DNA of 64,000 nucleotides from assembly GCA_017963125.1 (NCBI GenBank), contig JAGCUA010000013.1, positions 1 to 64,000 of the forward strand, read 5' to 3'. Source of the stretch: a bacterium (GTDB lineage: Bacteria; UBP6; UBA1177). Numbering within the stretch: position 1 is the first letter of the stretch; every line of letters starts with the position of its first letter. Position numbers and translations under genes: made by a program. Under the pieces are notes generated by a model that did no database searches, was not told where the DNA came from, and saw nothing but the letters and a program-made list of their open reading frames with translations. Below, one piece after another: positions 51,298 through 61,453 of the stretch.

Positions 51298-52728
51298 TTA
51301 TTCCTTATCGTCTTTGATCCCGAGTTTGCTCATGCGGTATCGGAGCATTCTTTCAGTCAGATTCAGCAGGACGCATGTGTCGTGACGGTTGTAATTTGTT
51401 TTTTTAAGTGCTTGAATTATATAGCGTTTTTCAATGTCAGCCAGAATTTCATCAAGATCTACGTTGTGAGAAAGATCGACTTCGAAGGGATTTGATTCAT
51501 CGGTCTGCGGTTGAGCCGTAGAAGGTATCGTTTTTTCAAAGTGAGTTTCGGTGACGAGCCCGTCTTTCGCGAAAATCGTGCCGCGCTCAACGATATTTTT
51601 GAGTTCTCTGACGTTTCCCGGGAATGTGTAGTGATTCAAAAAGTCGAGCGTTTCTTCGGAAAATCTGAAATTTGTTCCCGTTTTCTTGGAAAACTGCTCC
51701 AAAAACATATTGGCAAGCGGCATGATGTCGGCGCGCCTTTCGGCAAGCGGCGGGATGTAAAGCTCGATTACATTCAGGCGGAAGTAGAGATCTTCCCTGA
51801 ATTTCCCTTTTTTTATCTGCTCCTGAAGATTTTTGTTCGTTGCCGCGATGAGGCGCACTCCGGTCGGTATTTTTTCTGTTCCGCCGACCCTCGTGAAAAC
51901 GCGTTCCTGAAGAACTCTGAGCAGTTTTACCTGCATGTTTTCGCCGAGTTCTCCGATCTCATCCAAGAAAAGCGTGCCGTCTCCGGCAACTTCAAAATAT
52001 CCTTTTTTTGTCTGGTATGCGCCTGTGAAAGAGCCTTTTTCGTGACCGAAAAGCTCGCTTTCAAGAAGATTCTCGGGGATAGCGCCGCAGTTTATGGGAT
52101 ACCACGGAAGGTCGCCTCTGCCGCTGTGCTTGTGAATGAAGTTTGCGAGGACTTCCTTTCCCGTTCCGCTGTCGCCTGTAATGAGGACTGTGCTGTCTGT
52201 CGGGGCAATACGCAGCGCGAGTTCGAGAATTTTTTTCATCTGCGGGCTCTGAGCCACGATCCCTGTTTCTTCCGGAATATTCTGAAAATCGGTGTCGATC
52301 CGTTTTGTCTGCGTGGTTTTTGCGGTTTCGTCGTTTTTCTGCATCTGGGGCGCAGCAGCGACGCATTTTTTTACGATGTCGCGTATTTCGGCGACGTTGA
52401 AAGGCTTGCTGACATAGTCAACGGCACCGAGTTCGATCGCCTTTATCGCCTGTTCTGTCGAAGCGTATGCAGTGATAACGATCACCTGAGATTTCGGACT
52501 CGTGTGAAGCAGTTCATTCAGAAGATCAATGCCGTCTATAGCCTCAGGCATATTGTAATCCATTAAAATTACTGTGAATTTTTCTTCCTTTAATTTGCTC
52601 AGCGCGATTTCGCCGTTTTCTGCTGTCGTAACGTCGTAGCCGTCTTTTTTCAGCAGGATCTGAAGAAACTGACGCATACTGAGTTCGTCATCTATAACTA
52701 AGATCTTAACTTTTCCTGATGTTTCCAT
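51298..52728 (-). CDS. pilR: Sigma-54-dependent response regulator PilR
   Basis: The 476-residue protein has a receiver domain (about 8-125; DDE near the start, phospho-acceptor Asp in ILMDYNMPE, Lys in YVSKPF), an AAA+ domain (about 160-400; Walker A GDSGTGKE, GSFTGA sigma-54 loop, Walker B GTLFLDEIGEL) and a Fis-type helix-turn-helix at the end (RHDTCVLLNLTERMLRYRM). It is an NtrC-class activator. As the last gene of pilB-T-C-S-R it most likely activates the pilin gene, which is not in the window. It overlaps the pilS stop by one base. Confidence 0.94.
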   Translation of the reverse strand: METSGKVKILVIDDELSMRQFLQILLKKDGYDVTTAENGEIALSKLKEEKFTVILMDYNMPEAIDGIDLLNELLHTSPKSQVIVITAYASTEQAIKAIELGAVDYVSKPFNVAEIRDIVKKCVAAAPQMQKNDETAKTTQTKRIDTDFQNIPEETGIVAQSPQMKKILELALRIAPTDSTVLITGDSGTGKEVLANFIHKHSGRGDLPWYPINCGAIPENLLESELFGHEKGSFTGAYQTKKGYFEVAGDGTLFLDEIGELGENMQVKLLRVLQERVFTRVGGTEKIPTGVRLIAATNKNLQEQIKKGKFREDLYFRLNVIELYIPPLAERRADIMPLANMFLEQFSKKTGTNFRFSEETLDFLNHYTFPGNVRELKNIVERGTIFAKDGLVTETHFEKTIPSTAQPQTDESNPFEVDLSHNVDLDEILADIEKRYIIQALKKTNYNRHDTCVLLNLTERMLRYRMSKLGIKDDKE

Positions 52729-54299
52729 TATACTGCCTTGGTTTTAAAATCAATAATGATTCTCGCACCTTTCTTCGTATTTGTTGCTTTTACAGTGCCG
52801 CCGTGCTTGGTCACTATTCTGTATACGAGAGCGAGTCCCAAGCCTGTTCCGCGTTTTTTTGTCGAGAAAAACGGGTCGAAAATCTTGTCTATATTTTTTT
52901 CGATAAAGCCGGGGCCAGTGTCGTCGAAATAAAGTTTGAAAGAGTTTTCTGAAATCTCGGAGAATATCTCTATTTCGCCGTCGTCATTCATCTCTTCCGC
53001 GCTGTTAGTCATTATGTTCCAGAAGACCTGCTTTAGTTTTTCTGCGTCTCCCAGAACTGAAAATTCGTCAACTTTGCAGGTGATTTTGACTTTCGGATGC
53101 CCAAGTTTGAAAAGGGTGACGATATCTGACAGAATCGAACTCGGAACGCATTCCATGAGCGTGTATGAAGTCTCTTCGGTGTATTTGAAAAGGGAATCAA
53201 GCAGAGTTTTGACGCGTGTTCCCTCTCTTCTGACGATCTCGATGAGTTCTTCTGTCTCCGATTCGGGCTGGCTCTCTTTTATTTCCGAGAACATGAGTTC
53301 GCTCGCTCCGATGAGGCTTGTCAGCGGATTTTTTATCTCGTGGGCGATAGTTGCCGTCAGTTTTCCGATCGTAGCCAGTTTTTCCTGAAGTTCGAAACTT
53401 TCCTCCTGCTTTCTGATTGCCGTAAGGTCTGAAAATATAATGACTTTCTGGTTCTCGATATAAGGCATTACGGTGTATGAAAGCCAAATCCCGTCGATTT
53501 TTTTCTCCGACCATGCCCCTTTTGAAGCAGCATCTTTTGTCGCTTCGGCAAGAAATTTGTCGAGGATCTCTTTAAACTGCTCGGCATATCTGTTTACATA
53601 GAATCTTGTCGTTTCGTCAAAAATGACGATACCGATGTTTATCTGCGAAAATATTGCGAAAAAGTGCTTTTCCATCTCTTTGTTTCTGCGCGTTGATTCG
53701 ATAAGCGAGCTGTTTGCCTGACGGAAACTTTTTGTGATCCTGCTCGCTACGAAACCGGTGAAAGAAAAGAAGAGCAGATATGTGAAAAGACGCGAGAAGT
53801 ATGATTCCCACGAAGCAGAGTAGGTTTTCACCAGTTCTGAAGTTATGAGCGGAAGAAAGGAAAATTTAACGAAAACACCCTGGAGAAGCAACAGAAAAAA
53901 TGCGTAAAGTGTTGTAATTATTGCGCCTTTTTCGCGCATCAGAATGCCTGAGTAAATAATGTTTATGATTATTACATAAAGATAAGGCGAACTTATGCCG
54001 CCGCTGACGTAGGAAACCAGAACCCAGAACGAAATTTCGACGATGAACTGCAGGTATGCGAAAAGAGTATGATATTTTTCACGGATAAACCGGTTTACTG
54101 TCAGCGAAACGATGTTGAAAACGAGCATAAAGAATGCTGAAAGGAGAAAAAGTTTGTTCGCAAATGAAAAAATATCTGTGTTTTCTCGGACGAAAGGGTA
54201 GAGGAAAAACGAAAATATGACAGTGAAAATGAAGAAAAACCGTATTATGAGATAGTAGCTTAGGTGATTGCGGAATTCGTCCGCCGAGAGAAGGTTCAT
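52728..54299 (-). CDS. pilS: Sensor histidine kinase PilS
   Basis: The 523-residue protein has six N-terminal membrane helices (about 15-190), a PAS-like domain (about 210-300), the dimerisation/phospho-acceptor H-box ATIAHEIKNPLTSLIG (about 314-329) and a HATPase domain (about 415-520; NIMTNSAEE, DTGPGF, TKKRGTGLGLAL). Together with PilR it forms the two-component system that senses pilin level in the membrane in better studied bacteria. It overlaps pilC by 4 bases and pilR by one. Confidence 0.92.
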   Translation of the reverse strand: MNLLSADEFRNHLSYYLIIRFFFIFTVIFSFFLYPFVRENTDIFSFANKLFLLSAFFMLVFNIVSLTVNRFIREKYHTLFAYLQFIVEISFWVLVSYVSGGISSPYLYVIIINIIYSGILMREKGAIITTLYAFFLLLLQGVFVKFSFLPLITSELVKTYSASWESYFSRLFTYLLFFSFTGFVASRITKSFRQANSSLIESTRRNKEMEKHFFAIFSQINIGIVIFDETTRFYVNRYAEQFKEILDKFLAEATKDAASKGAWSEKKIDGIWLSYTVMPYIENQKVIIFSDLTAIRKQEESFELQEKLATIGKLTATIAHEIKNPLTSLIGASELMFSEIKESQPESETEELIEIVRREGTRVKTLLDSLFKYTEETSYTLMECVPSSILSDIVTLFKLGHPKVKITCKVDEFSVLGDAEKLKQVFWNIMTNSAEEMNDDGEIEIFSEISENSFKLYFDDTGPGFIEKNIDKIFDPFFSTKKRGTGLGLALVYRIVTKHGGTVKATNTKKGARIIIDFKTKAV

Positions 54300-55489
54300 C
54301 CGACAGCTTTACCCATGCTGAACATCGGCAGGTACATAGCGACCATCATCGTTCCGACGATGCCGCCGATTACGACCATGAGGATAGGCTCGATCATCGA
54401 GGTGAGACCTTCAACCGCGACATCGACTTCCTCTTCGTAGAAGTCCGCGATCTTATTGAGCATTGTATCCATAGCACCGGTTGCTTCGCCGACACCGATC
54501 ATCTGGACGACCATCGACGGGAAAACGCCCGCTTCTGTGAGCGGGGTCGTCATGTCGCTTCCTTCGATGACTTTCTGTCTGACGAAAATAATTGCTTTCT
54601 CGATCATCAAATTACCGGAAGTTCTCGAAACGACTTCAAGACCGTCGACAAGCGGAACACCGGAACTTACGAGGGTTCCCAGCGTTCTTGTAAATCTTGC
54701 AACGGCAGATTTTCTGATGAGGTCGCCGACTATCGGCGCGTTCAATGCGTATCTGTGGAAAGCGAAACGGAATTTCGGGTTTTTCATCAACATTTTGAAT
54801 CCGATAACTACACCGACAAGGCCGATAATGATGAAAAGAATATTGTCCTGGACCCACTGGCTCATATCAACGATGACCTGGGTAAGTCCGGGAAGCTGCT
54901 GGCCGTTGCTCATGAAAAGTGTCGCAAAGGTAGGAACAACGTAGTAGAGAAGGACGATCGTGATCGCGATTGTAGCTGTCAAAACTATTGCAGGATATTT
55001 CATCGCACTTTTGATTTTTGCCGTGGTTGCAGCGTTCTTTTCGAGGAAGACCGCGAGACGGTCAAGAATCGTATCCAAGATACCGCCGACTTCGCCGGCC
55101 GCGACAAGGTTGACATAAAGGTCTGAGAAAACCTTGTGATCTTTGAGCGAATCGCTGAGTGATTTACCTTCCTCGACCGAGTTTTTGACTTTTCTCAGAA
55201 TGCTGCGGAAATAAGGCGTTTCTGACTGCGCCGCAAGAATTTCCAAGCCCTGGATAATAGAAAGACCTGCGTTGATCATGGTTGCGAACTGACGCGTGAA
55301 GATAACGAGCTCTTTCGGCTTCATTCCGCCGCCGCCGAGCTCTATCTTTGTCCAGTCCTTTTTCAGTGAATCAACTCTGACACCCTGTGCCAGCAAGGCC
55401 TGTCTTGCCCCTTTTTCGTCATCGGCATCGATCGATCCTTTGACTGTTTCTCCTTTTTTGTTGACACCGGCATACTTGTAAAAAGGCAT
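54296..55489 (-). CDS. pilC: Type IV pilus inner-membrane platform protein PilC
   Basis: PilC is the polytopic membrane platform on which PilB and PilT act. The 397-residue protein contains two T2SSF domains (about 65-190 and 270-390), each with a cytoplasmic helical bundle followed by membrane segments; FTRQFATMINAGLSIIQGLE near residue 64 and FTRTLGTLVSSGVPLVDGLE near residue 268 are the repeated signatures. It starts three bases after the pilT stop. Confidence 0.95.
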   Translation of the reverse strand: MPFYKYAGVNKKGETVKGSIDADDEKGARQALLAQGVRVDSLKKDWTKIELGGGGMKPKELVIFTRQFATMINAGLSIIQGLEILAAQSETPYFRSILRKVKNSVEEGKSLSDSLKDHKVFSDLYVNLVAAGEVGGILDTILDRLAVFLEKNAATTAKIKSAMKYPAIVLTATIAITIVLLYYVVPTFATLFMSNGQQLPGLTQVIVDMSQWVQDNILFIIIGLVGVVIGFKMLMKNPKFRFAFHRYALNAPIVGDLIRKSAVARFTRTLGTLVSSGVPLVDGLEVVSRTSGNLMIEKAIIFVRQKVIEGSDMTTPLTEAGVFPSMVVQMIGVGEATGAMDTMLNKIADFYEEEVDVAVEGLTSMIEPILMVVIGGIVGTMMVAMYLPMFSMGKAVG

Positions 55490-55492
55490 TTT

Positions 55493-56590
55493 TTACCTCC
55501 TCGTTGGGTTTGTTCTTGCGAGAATAGCCTGGAATTCGTCCAGATGCGGAACCAAAGTCAAAGCATCTTCCATGCTGATAATGTCGTTTTTGACCAGTCT
55601 TGCCAGATCCTGCGTCATTGTCTGCATTCCGCTGTCGTTCTGTCCTGACTGCATGCTGGAGTATATCTGCTGAAGCTTTTCTTCGCGGATAAGGTTTCGT
55701 ATAGCCGCATTCGGAACCATGACTTCGCATGCTATTACACGGCCGCCGCCGTATTTCTTCGGGATGAGCGTCTGTGCCACAATGCCCTGAAGAACGAAGC
55801 TTAGCTGAGCTCTTACCTGGTTCTGCTGGTTTACCGGGAACATATCGATTATACGGTTGATCGTCTCGATCGTGCTGTTCGTGTGAAGCGTCGCAAGCGC
55901 AAGGTGGCCTGTTTCGGAAACGCTGAGCGCCGTAGACATAGTCTCGATATCACGGATCTCACCGATAAGAACGATATCAGGGTCCTGTCTGAGGACAACG
56001 CGGAGAGCTGATGCAAACGAACCCGTGTCGGCGCCGACTTCACGCTGGTTGACGATGCAGTTTTTATGCGAATGGATAAACTCGATAGGATCCTCGATCG
56101 TTACGATGTGACCGTGACGGTTACGGTTGATGTAGTCGACCATCGAAGCCAGTGTTGTCGATTTTCCGCTTCCGGTAGGTCCTGTAACAAGAATGAGACC
56201 TTTCGGTTTTTTTGCGAGTTCTTCGACTATCGGCGGAAGACCAAGCTGTCTGAAGTCAAGGATTTTATATGGAATTACACGGATAGCTGCGCTGACGGCG
56301 CCTCTCTGCATGAAGACATTGGCTCTGAAACGGCTCAGATTTTTGACACCGAAACTGAGGTCGAGCTCATTCTTTTCCTCAAAAACCTTTTTTTGCTTTT
56401 CGGTTAAAATACTATAAGCCAGTTTTTTCGTTTCAACAGGAGAGAGCGGCGGCACATTGACCGGACGCAGATTTCCGTCGATCCTGAGCTGAGGCGGTGA
56501 ACCGCTTGTAATGTGAAGGTCGGATGCTCCCTGTTCGATCATAAGGGAAAGCAGATCCTGCAAAGAAACTGTAGCATTTGGATTTTCCAT
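55493..56590 (-). CDS. pilT: Type IV pilus retraction ATPase PilT
   Basis: PilT powers pilus retraction. The 365-residue protein shows an N-terminal PAS-like domain, Walker A GPTGSGKSTTL (about 135-145), the Asp box EDPIEF, Walker B VLIGEIRD, the His box HLALATLHTN, and the C-terminal AIRNLIRE motif that is specific for PilT-type retraction motors. GAGG precedes the ATG; it lies 9 bp after pilB. Confidence 0.97.
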   Translation of the reverse strand: MENPNATVSLQDLLSLMIEQGASDLHITSGSPPQLRIDGNLRPVNVPPLSPVETKKLAYSILTEKQKKVFEEKNELDLSFGVKNLSRFRANVFMQRGAVSAAIRVIPYKILDFRQLGLPPIVEELAKKPKGLILVTGPTGSGKSTTLASMVDYINRNRHGHIVTIEDPIEFIHSHKNCIVNQREVGADTGSFASALRVVLRQDPDIVLIGEIRDIETMSTALSVSETGHLALATLHTNSTIETINRIIDMFPVNQQNQVRAQLSFVLQGIVAQTLIPKKYGGGRVIACEVMVPNAAIRNLIREEKLQQIYSSMQSGQNDSGMQTMTQDLARLVKNDIISMEDALTLVPHLDEFQAILARTNPTRR

Positions 56591-56599
56591 TTTTTACCT

Positions 56600-58345
56600 C
56601 TATGCGTTTTCGTCGGGTGCCGTGTTTCTCAAAACTTCGGCAATACTTGTCGTTCCTTCGAGAAGCCTTAAGTTTGCACTCATTCTCATTGTTTTCATAC
56701 CGAGTTTTACAGCGAGTTCCTTGAGTTCCATCGAGCTTGCGCCGTTAAGAATCGCATCTTTTATCGGGTCGGTCATTTTCATAACTTCATAAAAAGCGAT
56801 TCGGCCTTTGTAACCTGTTCCGTTGCACACTTCGCAGCCTTTGCCCTGATAAATCTGGTAGCCGTCCGCTATCTGTTCTTCCTTGATACCGAGTTTCAGA
56901 AGTTCCGATTTCGGCACGTCTATCGGCTCTTTGCAGTTGTAGCATATCTTTCTGCCGAGACGCTGAGCCATGATGCAGTTGACTGAAGAAGTAACAAGGA
57001 AACTTTCAACACCCATGTTGATAAGACGGGTAATGGTCGAAGGTGCGTCGTTCGTGTGAAGCGTACTCAGAACCATGTGGCCCGTGATAGCAGCCTTTAC
57101 CGCGATATCGGCCGTTTCGAAGTCACGGATCTCACCGACCATCATGATATCGGGGTCCTGACGGAGGAAGGAACGGAGCGCCGAAGCGAATGTAAGACCT
57201 ACCTGCTCGCGGATCGCAACCTGGTTGATTCCTTCGAGGTTGAACTCGACCGGGTCTTCAGCCGTCGAAATGTTGACATCTGTTTTATTGAGGTCGGAAA
57301 GTGCGGAATAAAGCGTCGTCGTTTTTCCTGAACCGGTGGGCCCCGTAACGAGCATCATTCCGTAAGGTTTGTATATCGCCTCTTTGAAAATTTCGAGCTG
57401 ATCGGGGAAGAAACCGAGCTTGGTCATGTCGAGCTGAAGGTTGCTCTTATCGAGAAGTCGGAGAACGACTTTTTCGCCGAAAATGACGGGACATACCGAA
57501 ACACGGAAGTCCATATCCTCGCCCTGGCCGATCTTGATTTTGATACGACCGTCCTGAGGTATACGTTTCTCGGCGATATCGAGGTTCGCCATGACCTTGA
57601 GTCTTGCTACGATCGCATCCATTGTGTTTCTCGGGGGATGAACGATGTCGTAAAGCACACCATCCATTCTGAGACGGATCCTGAAGCTCTTTTCGTAAGG
57701 CTCAACGTGAATATCGGATGCTTTCTTCTTGATCGCATCAAGCAGGACCATGTTGACGAAACGGATGACCGGAGCCTCTTCCGAGTTGCGGATCATGTCT
57801 TCGAGAGATGTGCTTTCGTCGAAGTTCGTTTCGCTCAGCTTTACATCATCGGCTTCGTTGAGCAGAGATTCCATGTCGAAGCTGATGTCGCCGTATTTCT
57901 TCTCGTCCTTTTTAGCCTGCTCGCCGTAGTATTTCGTGATTGCCGCCTCGATGTCGCTTGATGAAGCGATGACCACTTCGACATTGTAGTCGGTCAGGAA
58001 CTTGATGTCGTCCTGCGCGTTCATGTTTGAAGGATCTGCCATCGCGACAGTGAGCGTGTTTCCGATTCTCGAAATCGGGATAACGTTGTAGCGCGTTACG
58101 ATCTGCTCGTTCAAAAGGGATATGACCTCGGGCTGGATCTCAAGTTCCGAAAGATCGATCTTGGGAACATTGTACTGTTCGCTGAGAATATCTACGAGCT
58201 GGTTTTCATTGAGTCTGTTTTCCTTGAAAAGGATGTCTTTTATGCTTTCTCCTGATTCTATCGAGAGTTCTTCGAGAGATTTCAGTTCAGGGAGAGAAAT
58301 GATCCCTCTCTTTATCAGCATTCCTGTTAATTGTCGGTTGTTCAA
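56600..58345 (-). CDS. pilB: Type IV pilus extension ATPase PilB
   Basis: PilB drives pilus assembly. The protein has an N-terminal MshEN-type domain (about 1-150), which in relatives can bind cyclic di-GMP, and a C-terminal ATPase with Walker A GPTGSGKTTTLYSAL, EDPVEFN, Walker B IMMVGEIRD, MVLSTLHTN and the zinc tetracysteine CYNC...CEVC. I place the start at the TTG at 58345, because GGAG is six bases upstream; the in-frame GTG at 58357 overlaps that GGAG and has no site of its own, but would add four residues. A strong promoter lies at 58382-58409. Confidence 0.95.
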   Translation of the reverse strand: MNNRQLTGMLIKRGIISLPELKSLEELSIESGESIKDILFKENRLNENQLVDILSEQYNVPKIDLSELEIQPEVISLLNEQIVTRYNVIPISRIGNTLTVAMADPSNMNAQDDIKFLTDYNVEVVIASSSDIEAAITKYYGEQAKKDEKKYGDISFDMESLLNEADDVKLSETNFDESTSLEDMIRNSEEAPVIRFVNMVLLDAIKKKASDIHVEPYEKSFRIRLRMDGVLYDIVHPPRNTMDAIVARLKVMANLDIAEKRIPQDGRIKIKIGQGEDMDFRVSVCPVIFGEKVVLRLLDKSNLQLDMTKLGFFPDQLEIFKEAIYKPYGMMLVTGPTGSGKTTTLYSALSDLNKTDVNISTAEDPVEFNLEGINQVAIREQVGLTFASALRSFLRQDPDIMMVGEIRDFETADIAVKAAITGHMVLSTLHTNDAPSTITRLINMGVESFLVTSSVNCIMAQRLGRKICYNCKEPIDVPKSELLKLGIKEEQIADGYQIYQGKGCEVCNGTGYKGRIAFYEVMKMTDPIKDAILNGASSMELKELAVKLGMKTMRMSANLRLLEGTTSIAEVLRNTAPDENA

Positions 58346-58381
58346 AAGCAACTCCACAAGCGATTATCATTCACCCGCGGC

Positions 58382-58409
58382 ATTATATTTTTATAATTTA
58401 TAACGTCAA
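58382..58409 (-). promoter_or_regulatory. Sigma-70-type promoter of the pilBTCSR operon
   Basis: On the minus strand TTGACG (58409-58404), 16-bp spacer, TATAAT (58387-58382), then GCCGCGGG. There is no sigma-54 -24/-12 pair here, so PilR probably does not activate its own operon through this site. Confidence 0.75.
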
Positions 58410-58447
58410 GAAATGGCGCATATTTTCTTAATTTTATTTGTAGACGG

Positions 58448-59668
58448 TCATAGTTTTGAGCCGTAGAGCCTTCCTTTTTCGAAAGAAAGTGCGACTCTGA
58501 CGAGGTCTCTCGGCTTGAAAACGCCTCTGACGTGAACAGTCTGGTATTTTGAAGATGTGGCCTCAAAAAGGTCCTCCTCGATTTTTTCTTCGATGATGAC
58601 TTCCTCTTCAGTAGCGTCGAGCGACTTCTGGAAAATCTCTTTTTTTGCCTGAAAAATATCGCGGAGTATTGCCGCACGCTCTTTTTTCACCTGCTTCGGA
58701 ACGGGATTTTCCTTCTCCATTTTTTCTGCCGGAGTTCCGGGACGGGCGGAGAAGGGAAAGACGTGACCGTAAGCGAAAGGAAGGGACTCTATGAATTTTG
58801 CCGTTTCAGCAAAATCTGCGTCTGTTTCGCCCGGAAAACCTGTTATGACATCAGTGCCGAAAGCGGGAAGCGAATTGTAGCATCCGACAACTTTTTCGAC
58901 AGAACGCCTGAAAGCGTCGGTTCCGTAAGGCCTCCGCATATCGCGCAGAGTTTTGTCGCAGCCGCTTTGGAGCGGGATGTGCCAGTGAGGAAGGATCATC
59001 CCTTCTTTTGCGTATTCGAAAAGTCGTTCGTCGATTTCGGGCGATTCGAGCGAGCCCATGCGGACTCTTCCGACAGTTTCGTAAGCCGCTTTGACGACAT
59101 CTGCCAGAGAAGAAGCGTCGCTCAAGTCTTTTCCGTATTTTCCTATGTGTATCCCGGTGAGGACGACTTCTTTGAAGTTTTCATCCGCGATTTTCTGCAG
59201 CAGAGCTTTGATTTCATGCAGCGGAACACTCTTCAGCGGCCCTCTCAGATACGGGATTATGCAGTATGCGCAGAACTGGTCACAGCCGCTCTGGATCTTG
59301 ATGAAAGGGCGGCTCCGCGTGAAAAAGGCATCGTATTTAAGGTGTGAACCCAATATTTCGGCGACTTCTGAAATGTCGGGGACGATTTCAGTGTTTTCAA
59401 AGCTGATTTCCCCTTTGATTTTTCTTGCATAGCAGCCGGTGAGGATCACTCTGCCGCGTTGCGAAAGGCGTCTCACCATGTTTCTTGCCTGGCTTTCGGC
59501 AGTTGCGGTCACGGCACAGCTGTTTATCACGAAAATGTCGGCATCATCGTCGCAGCTCACTATTTCGATGCCTGAGAGCGATTTTCTCAACTGGTCGCTC
59601 TCGAAAAGGTTCACTTTGCAGCCGAAAGTGTAAAAAGCGACTTTCAAAGGCTTCTGGGAAGGATCCAT
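58448..59668 (-). CDS. mtaB: tRNA t6A37 methylthiotransferase, MtaB-like
   Basis: The 406-residue protein is a radical SAM methylthiotransferase: an N-terminal UPF0004 domain with three Fe-S cysteines (TFGCKVN, NSCAVTA, LTGCYAR), the radical SAM motif CDQFCAYC (C-x3-C-x2-C, about residues 128-135), and a C-terminal TRAM-like end. The start TFGCKVNLFES and the RGPLKS after the radical SAM motif fit MtaB, which turns t6A into ms2t6A, better than MiaB or RimO. GGAG precedes the ATG. It is separated from rpsA by a terminator. Confidence 0.9.
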   Translation of the reverse strand: MDPSQKPLKVAFYTFGCKVNLFESDQLRKSLSGIEIVSCDDDADIFVINSCAVTATAESQARNMVRRLSQRGRVILTGCYARKIKGEISFENTEIVPDISEVAEILGSHLKYDAFFTRSRPFIKIQSGCDQFCAYCIIPYLRGPLKSVPLHEIKALLQKIADENFKEVVLTGIHIGKYGKDLSDASSLADVVKAAYETVGRVRMGSLESPEIDERLFEYAKEGMILPHWHIPLQSGCDKTLRDMRRPYGTDAFRRSVEKVVGCYNSLPAFGTDVITGFPGETDADFAETAKFIESLPFAYGHVFPFSARPGTPAEKMEKENPVPKQVKKERAAILRDIFQAKKEIFQKSLDATEEEVIIEEKIEEDLFEATSSKYQTVHVRGVFKPRDLVRVALSFEKGRLYGSKL

Positions 59669-59682
59669 TTTTTACTCCGGAT

Positions 59683-59708
59683 AAAAAAAAGGGGCACCGA
59701 AGTGCCCC
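59683..59708 (-). terminator. Rho-independent terminator of rpsA
   Basis: On the minus strand the stem GGGGCAC-TTCG-GTGCCCC (59708-59691) with a stable C(UUCG)G loop is followed by eight T (59690-59683). It starts 22 bp after the rpsA stop and ends 15 bp before the mtaB start. Confidence 0.93.
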
Positions 59709-59730
59709 GTTAAAATCATGCGGAAAAGCG

Positions 59731-61395
59731 TTATTCCTCTGCTTTTTCCTCAGCTTTTTTGAAAGCATCAGCCATCGAGCCGAGTTTTTCCGGAACTTTT
59801 TCCGTAACAGCTTCAGCTTCTTCGACGATCTTCTGGTTTTCTTCGTCGCTTACAGCTTTGATGCTGAGGGAAACCTTTCTGTCGGTGTCGGAGATCGACT
59901 TGATGATGACTTCGAGTTTGTCGCCCGGCTGGTATTCTTTGTTGTCTTCGAATTCAGTTTTGTGGACAAGACCTTCGATCGTGTCGAAAACTTTTACGAA
60001 AACGCCGAATTCAGCAACTTTTACGACTTCGACTTCAATTTTGTCGCCTACGTTGTGCTGATCTTTGAAGATTTTCCAAGGATCTTCGGTAAGCTGTTTG
60101 ATGCCGAGTGAGAATCTCTGTTTTTCGGAGTCGATGTTGAGAACGACAGCTTCGATTTCGTCGCCTTTCTTGTAGTATTCCGACGGGTGTTTCAGTTTTC
60201 TGTCCCAGGTGATGTCGCTGGTTCTTACGAGACCGTCGATACCTTCCTCAACACCTACGAAAAGACCGAAATCGGTGATGTTGCGGATCGTTCCTTTTAC
60301 GATCGTTCCGACCGGATACTTGTCTTTGAGAAGTTCCCATGGATTCGGTTCGATCTGTTTCATGCCGAGAGAAATCCTTCTGTTCTCGACGTCGATTTCA
60401 AGGATCTTGACTTCGACTTCGTCGCCGATAGCAACCATTTTGCCCGGGTGTTTGATTCTTCTCGTCCATGACATTTCTGAAATGTGAATGAGACCTTCAA
60501 CGCCTTTTTCAAGCTCAACGAAAGCGCCGTAATCTTCAAGAGAAACGACAACGCCTTTAACCGTTTTGCCTGCTGCGTATTTTTCAGTCGCATGGATCCA
60601 CGGATCGTCGGTGATCTGTTTTACGCCGAGGCTGACTCTTTCGGAGTCTTTGTCGTATTTGAGGACTTTGACATCGACTTCGTCGCCGATTTTGAACATT
60701 TCGGACGGATGATTTACTCTGCCCCATGACATATCGGTGATGTGAAGAAGACCGTCGATACCGCCGAGGTCAACGAAAACGCCGTAGTAGGTGATGTTCT
60801 TGACAAGACCTTTAACAATAGCGCCTTCCTGAAGTTTTTCGAGAGTCGTGTTCTTGAGAGCTTCTCTTTCTTTCTCAAGAAGGTCTCTTCTCGAAATGAC
60901 GATGTTGCCTTTCTTCTTGTCGAATTTGATGACTTTGAAATCATAGGTTTTGCCGATGAGGTCATCGACGTTTTTGATGGGTCTCAGGGCAACCTGTGAA
61001 TTGGGAAGGAACGCCTTTACGCCGATATCAACAGCAAGACCGCCGTTGACTTTCGCAACGATCGTACCGTTTACAAGCGAGCCGTCCTGGAAAGCTTTCT
61101 CGACAACTTCCCATACTTTGAGCCTGGAAGCTTTCTCTTTGGAAAGAGACATGCCTCTGTCGCCATCCCAGTTCTCTACAACGACTTCGATCTCGTCGTT
61201 GACTTTAAGGTTTGCAAGTTCTTCCGGCGTGAATTCGCTTGCCGAAATAACTCCGTCGCTTTTAAGGCCGACATCAACGATGATGACATCCTTTCTGATT
61301 GCGCGAACGATACCCTTACTGATTTTTTCGCCTGAATTTTCTTCTTTGTTCGGAAGATAGCTTTCAAGCAGTTCTGCAAAAGTTTCTTGTGACAT
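59731..61395 (-). CDS. rpsA: 30S ribosomal protein S1
   Basis: The 554-residue protein has six S1 RNA-binding repeats; the later ones show the typical GVFVDLGGIDGLLHITDMSW and GAFVELEKGVEGLIHISEMSW type. S1 brings mRNA to the 30S subunit. The C-terminus is acidic and lysine-rich. I place the start at 61395 (MSQETFAELLES) behind AGGAGG; a longer frame to 61575 would cross the promoter. The leader contains a small hairpin GCCG-TATAAG-CGGC about 15 bases before the ribosome site that could serve S1 autoregulation. Confidence 0.95.
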   Translation of the reverse strand: MSQETFAELLESYLPNKEENSGEKISKGIVRAIRKDVIIVDVGLKSDGVISASEFTPEELANLKVNDEIEVVVENWDGDRGMSLSKEKASRLKVWEVVEKAFQDGSLVNGTIVAKVNGGLAVDIGVKAFLPNSQVALRPIKNVDDLIGKTYDFKVIKFDKKKGNIVISRRDLLEKEREALKNTTLEKLQEGAIVKGLVKNITYYGVFVDLGGIDGLLHITDMSWGRVNHPSEMFKIGDEVDVKVLKYDKDSERVSLGVKQITDDPWIHATEKYAAGKTVKGVVVSLEDYGAFVELEKGVEGLIHISEMSWTRRIKHPGKMVAIGDEVEVKILEIDVENRRISLGMKQIEPNPWELLKDKYPVGTIVKGTIRNITDFGLFVGVEEGIDGLVRTSDITWDRKLKHPSEYYKKGDEIEAVVLNIDSEKQRFSLGIKQLTEDPWKIFKDQHNVGDKIEVEVVKVAEFGVFVKVFDTIEGLVHKTEFEDNKEYQPGDKLEVIIKSISDTDRKVSLSIKAVSDEENQKIVEEAEAVTEKVPEKLGSMADAFKKAEEKAEE

Positions 61396-61453
61396 ACGAA
61401 AATACCTCCTTTGTTTTTCGTCACCGCCGCTTATACGGCAAAGTGCGGGCGAT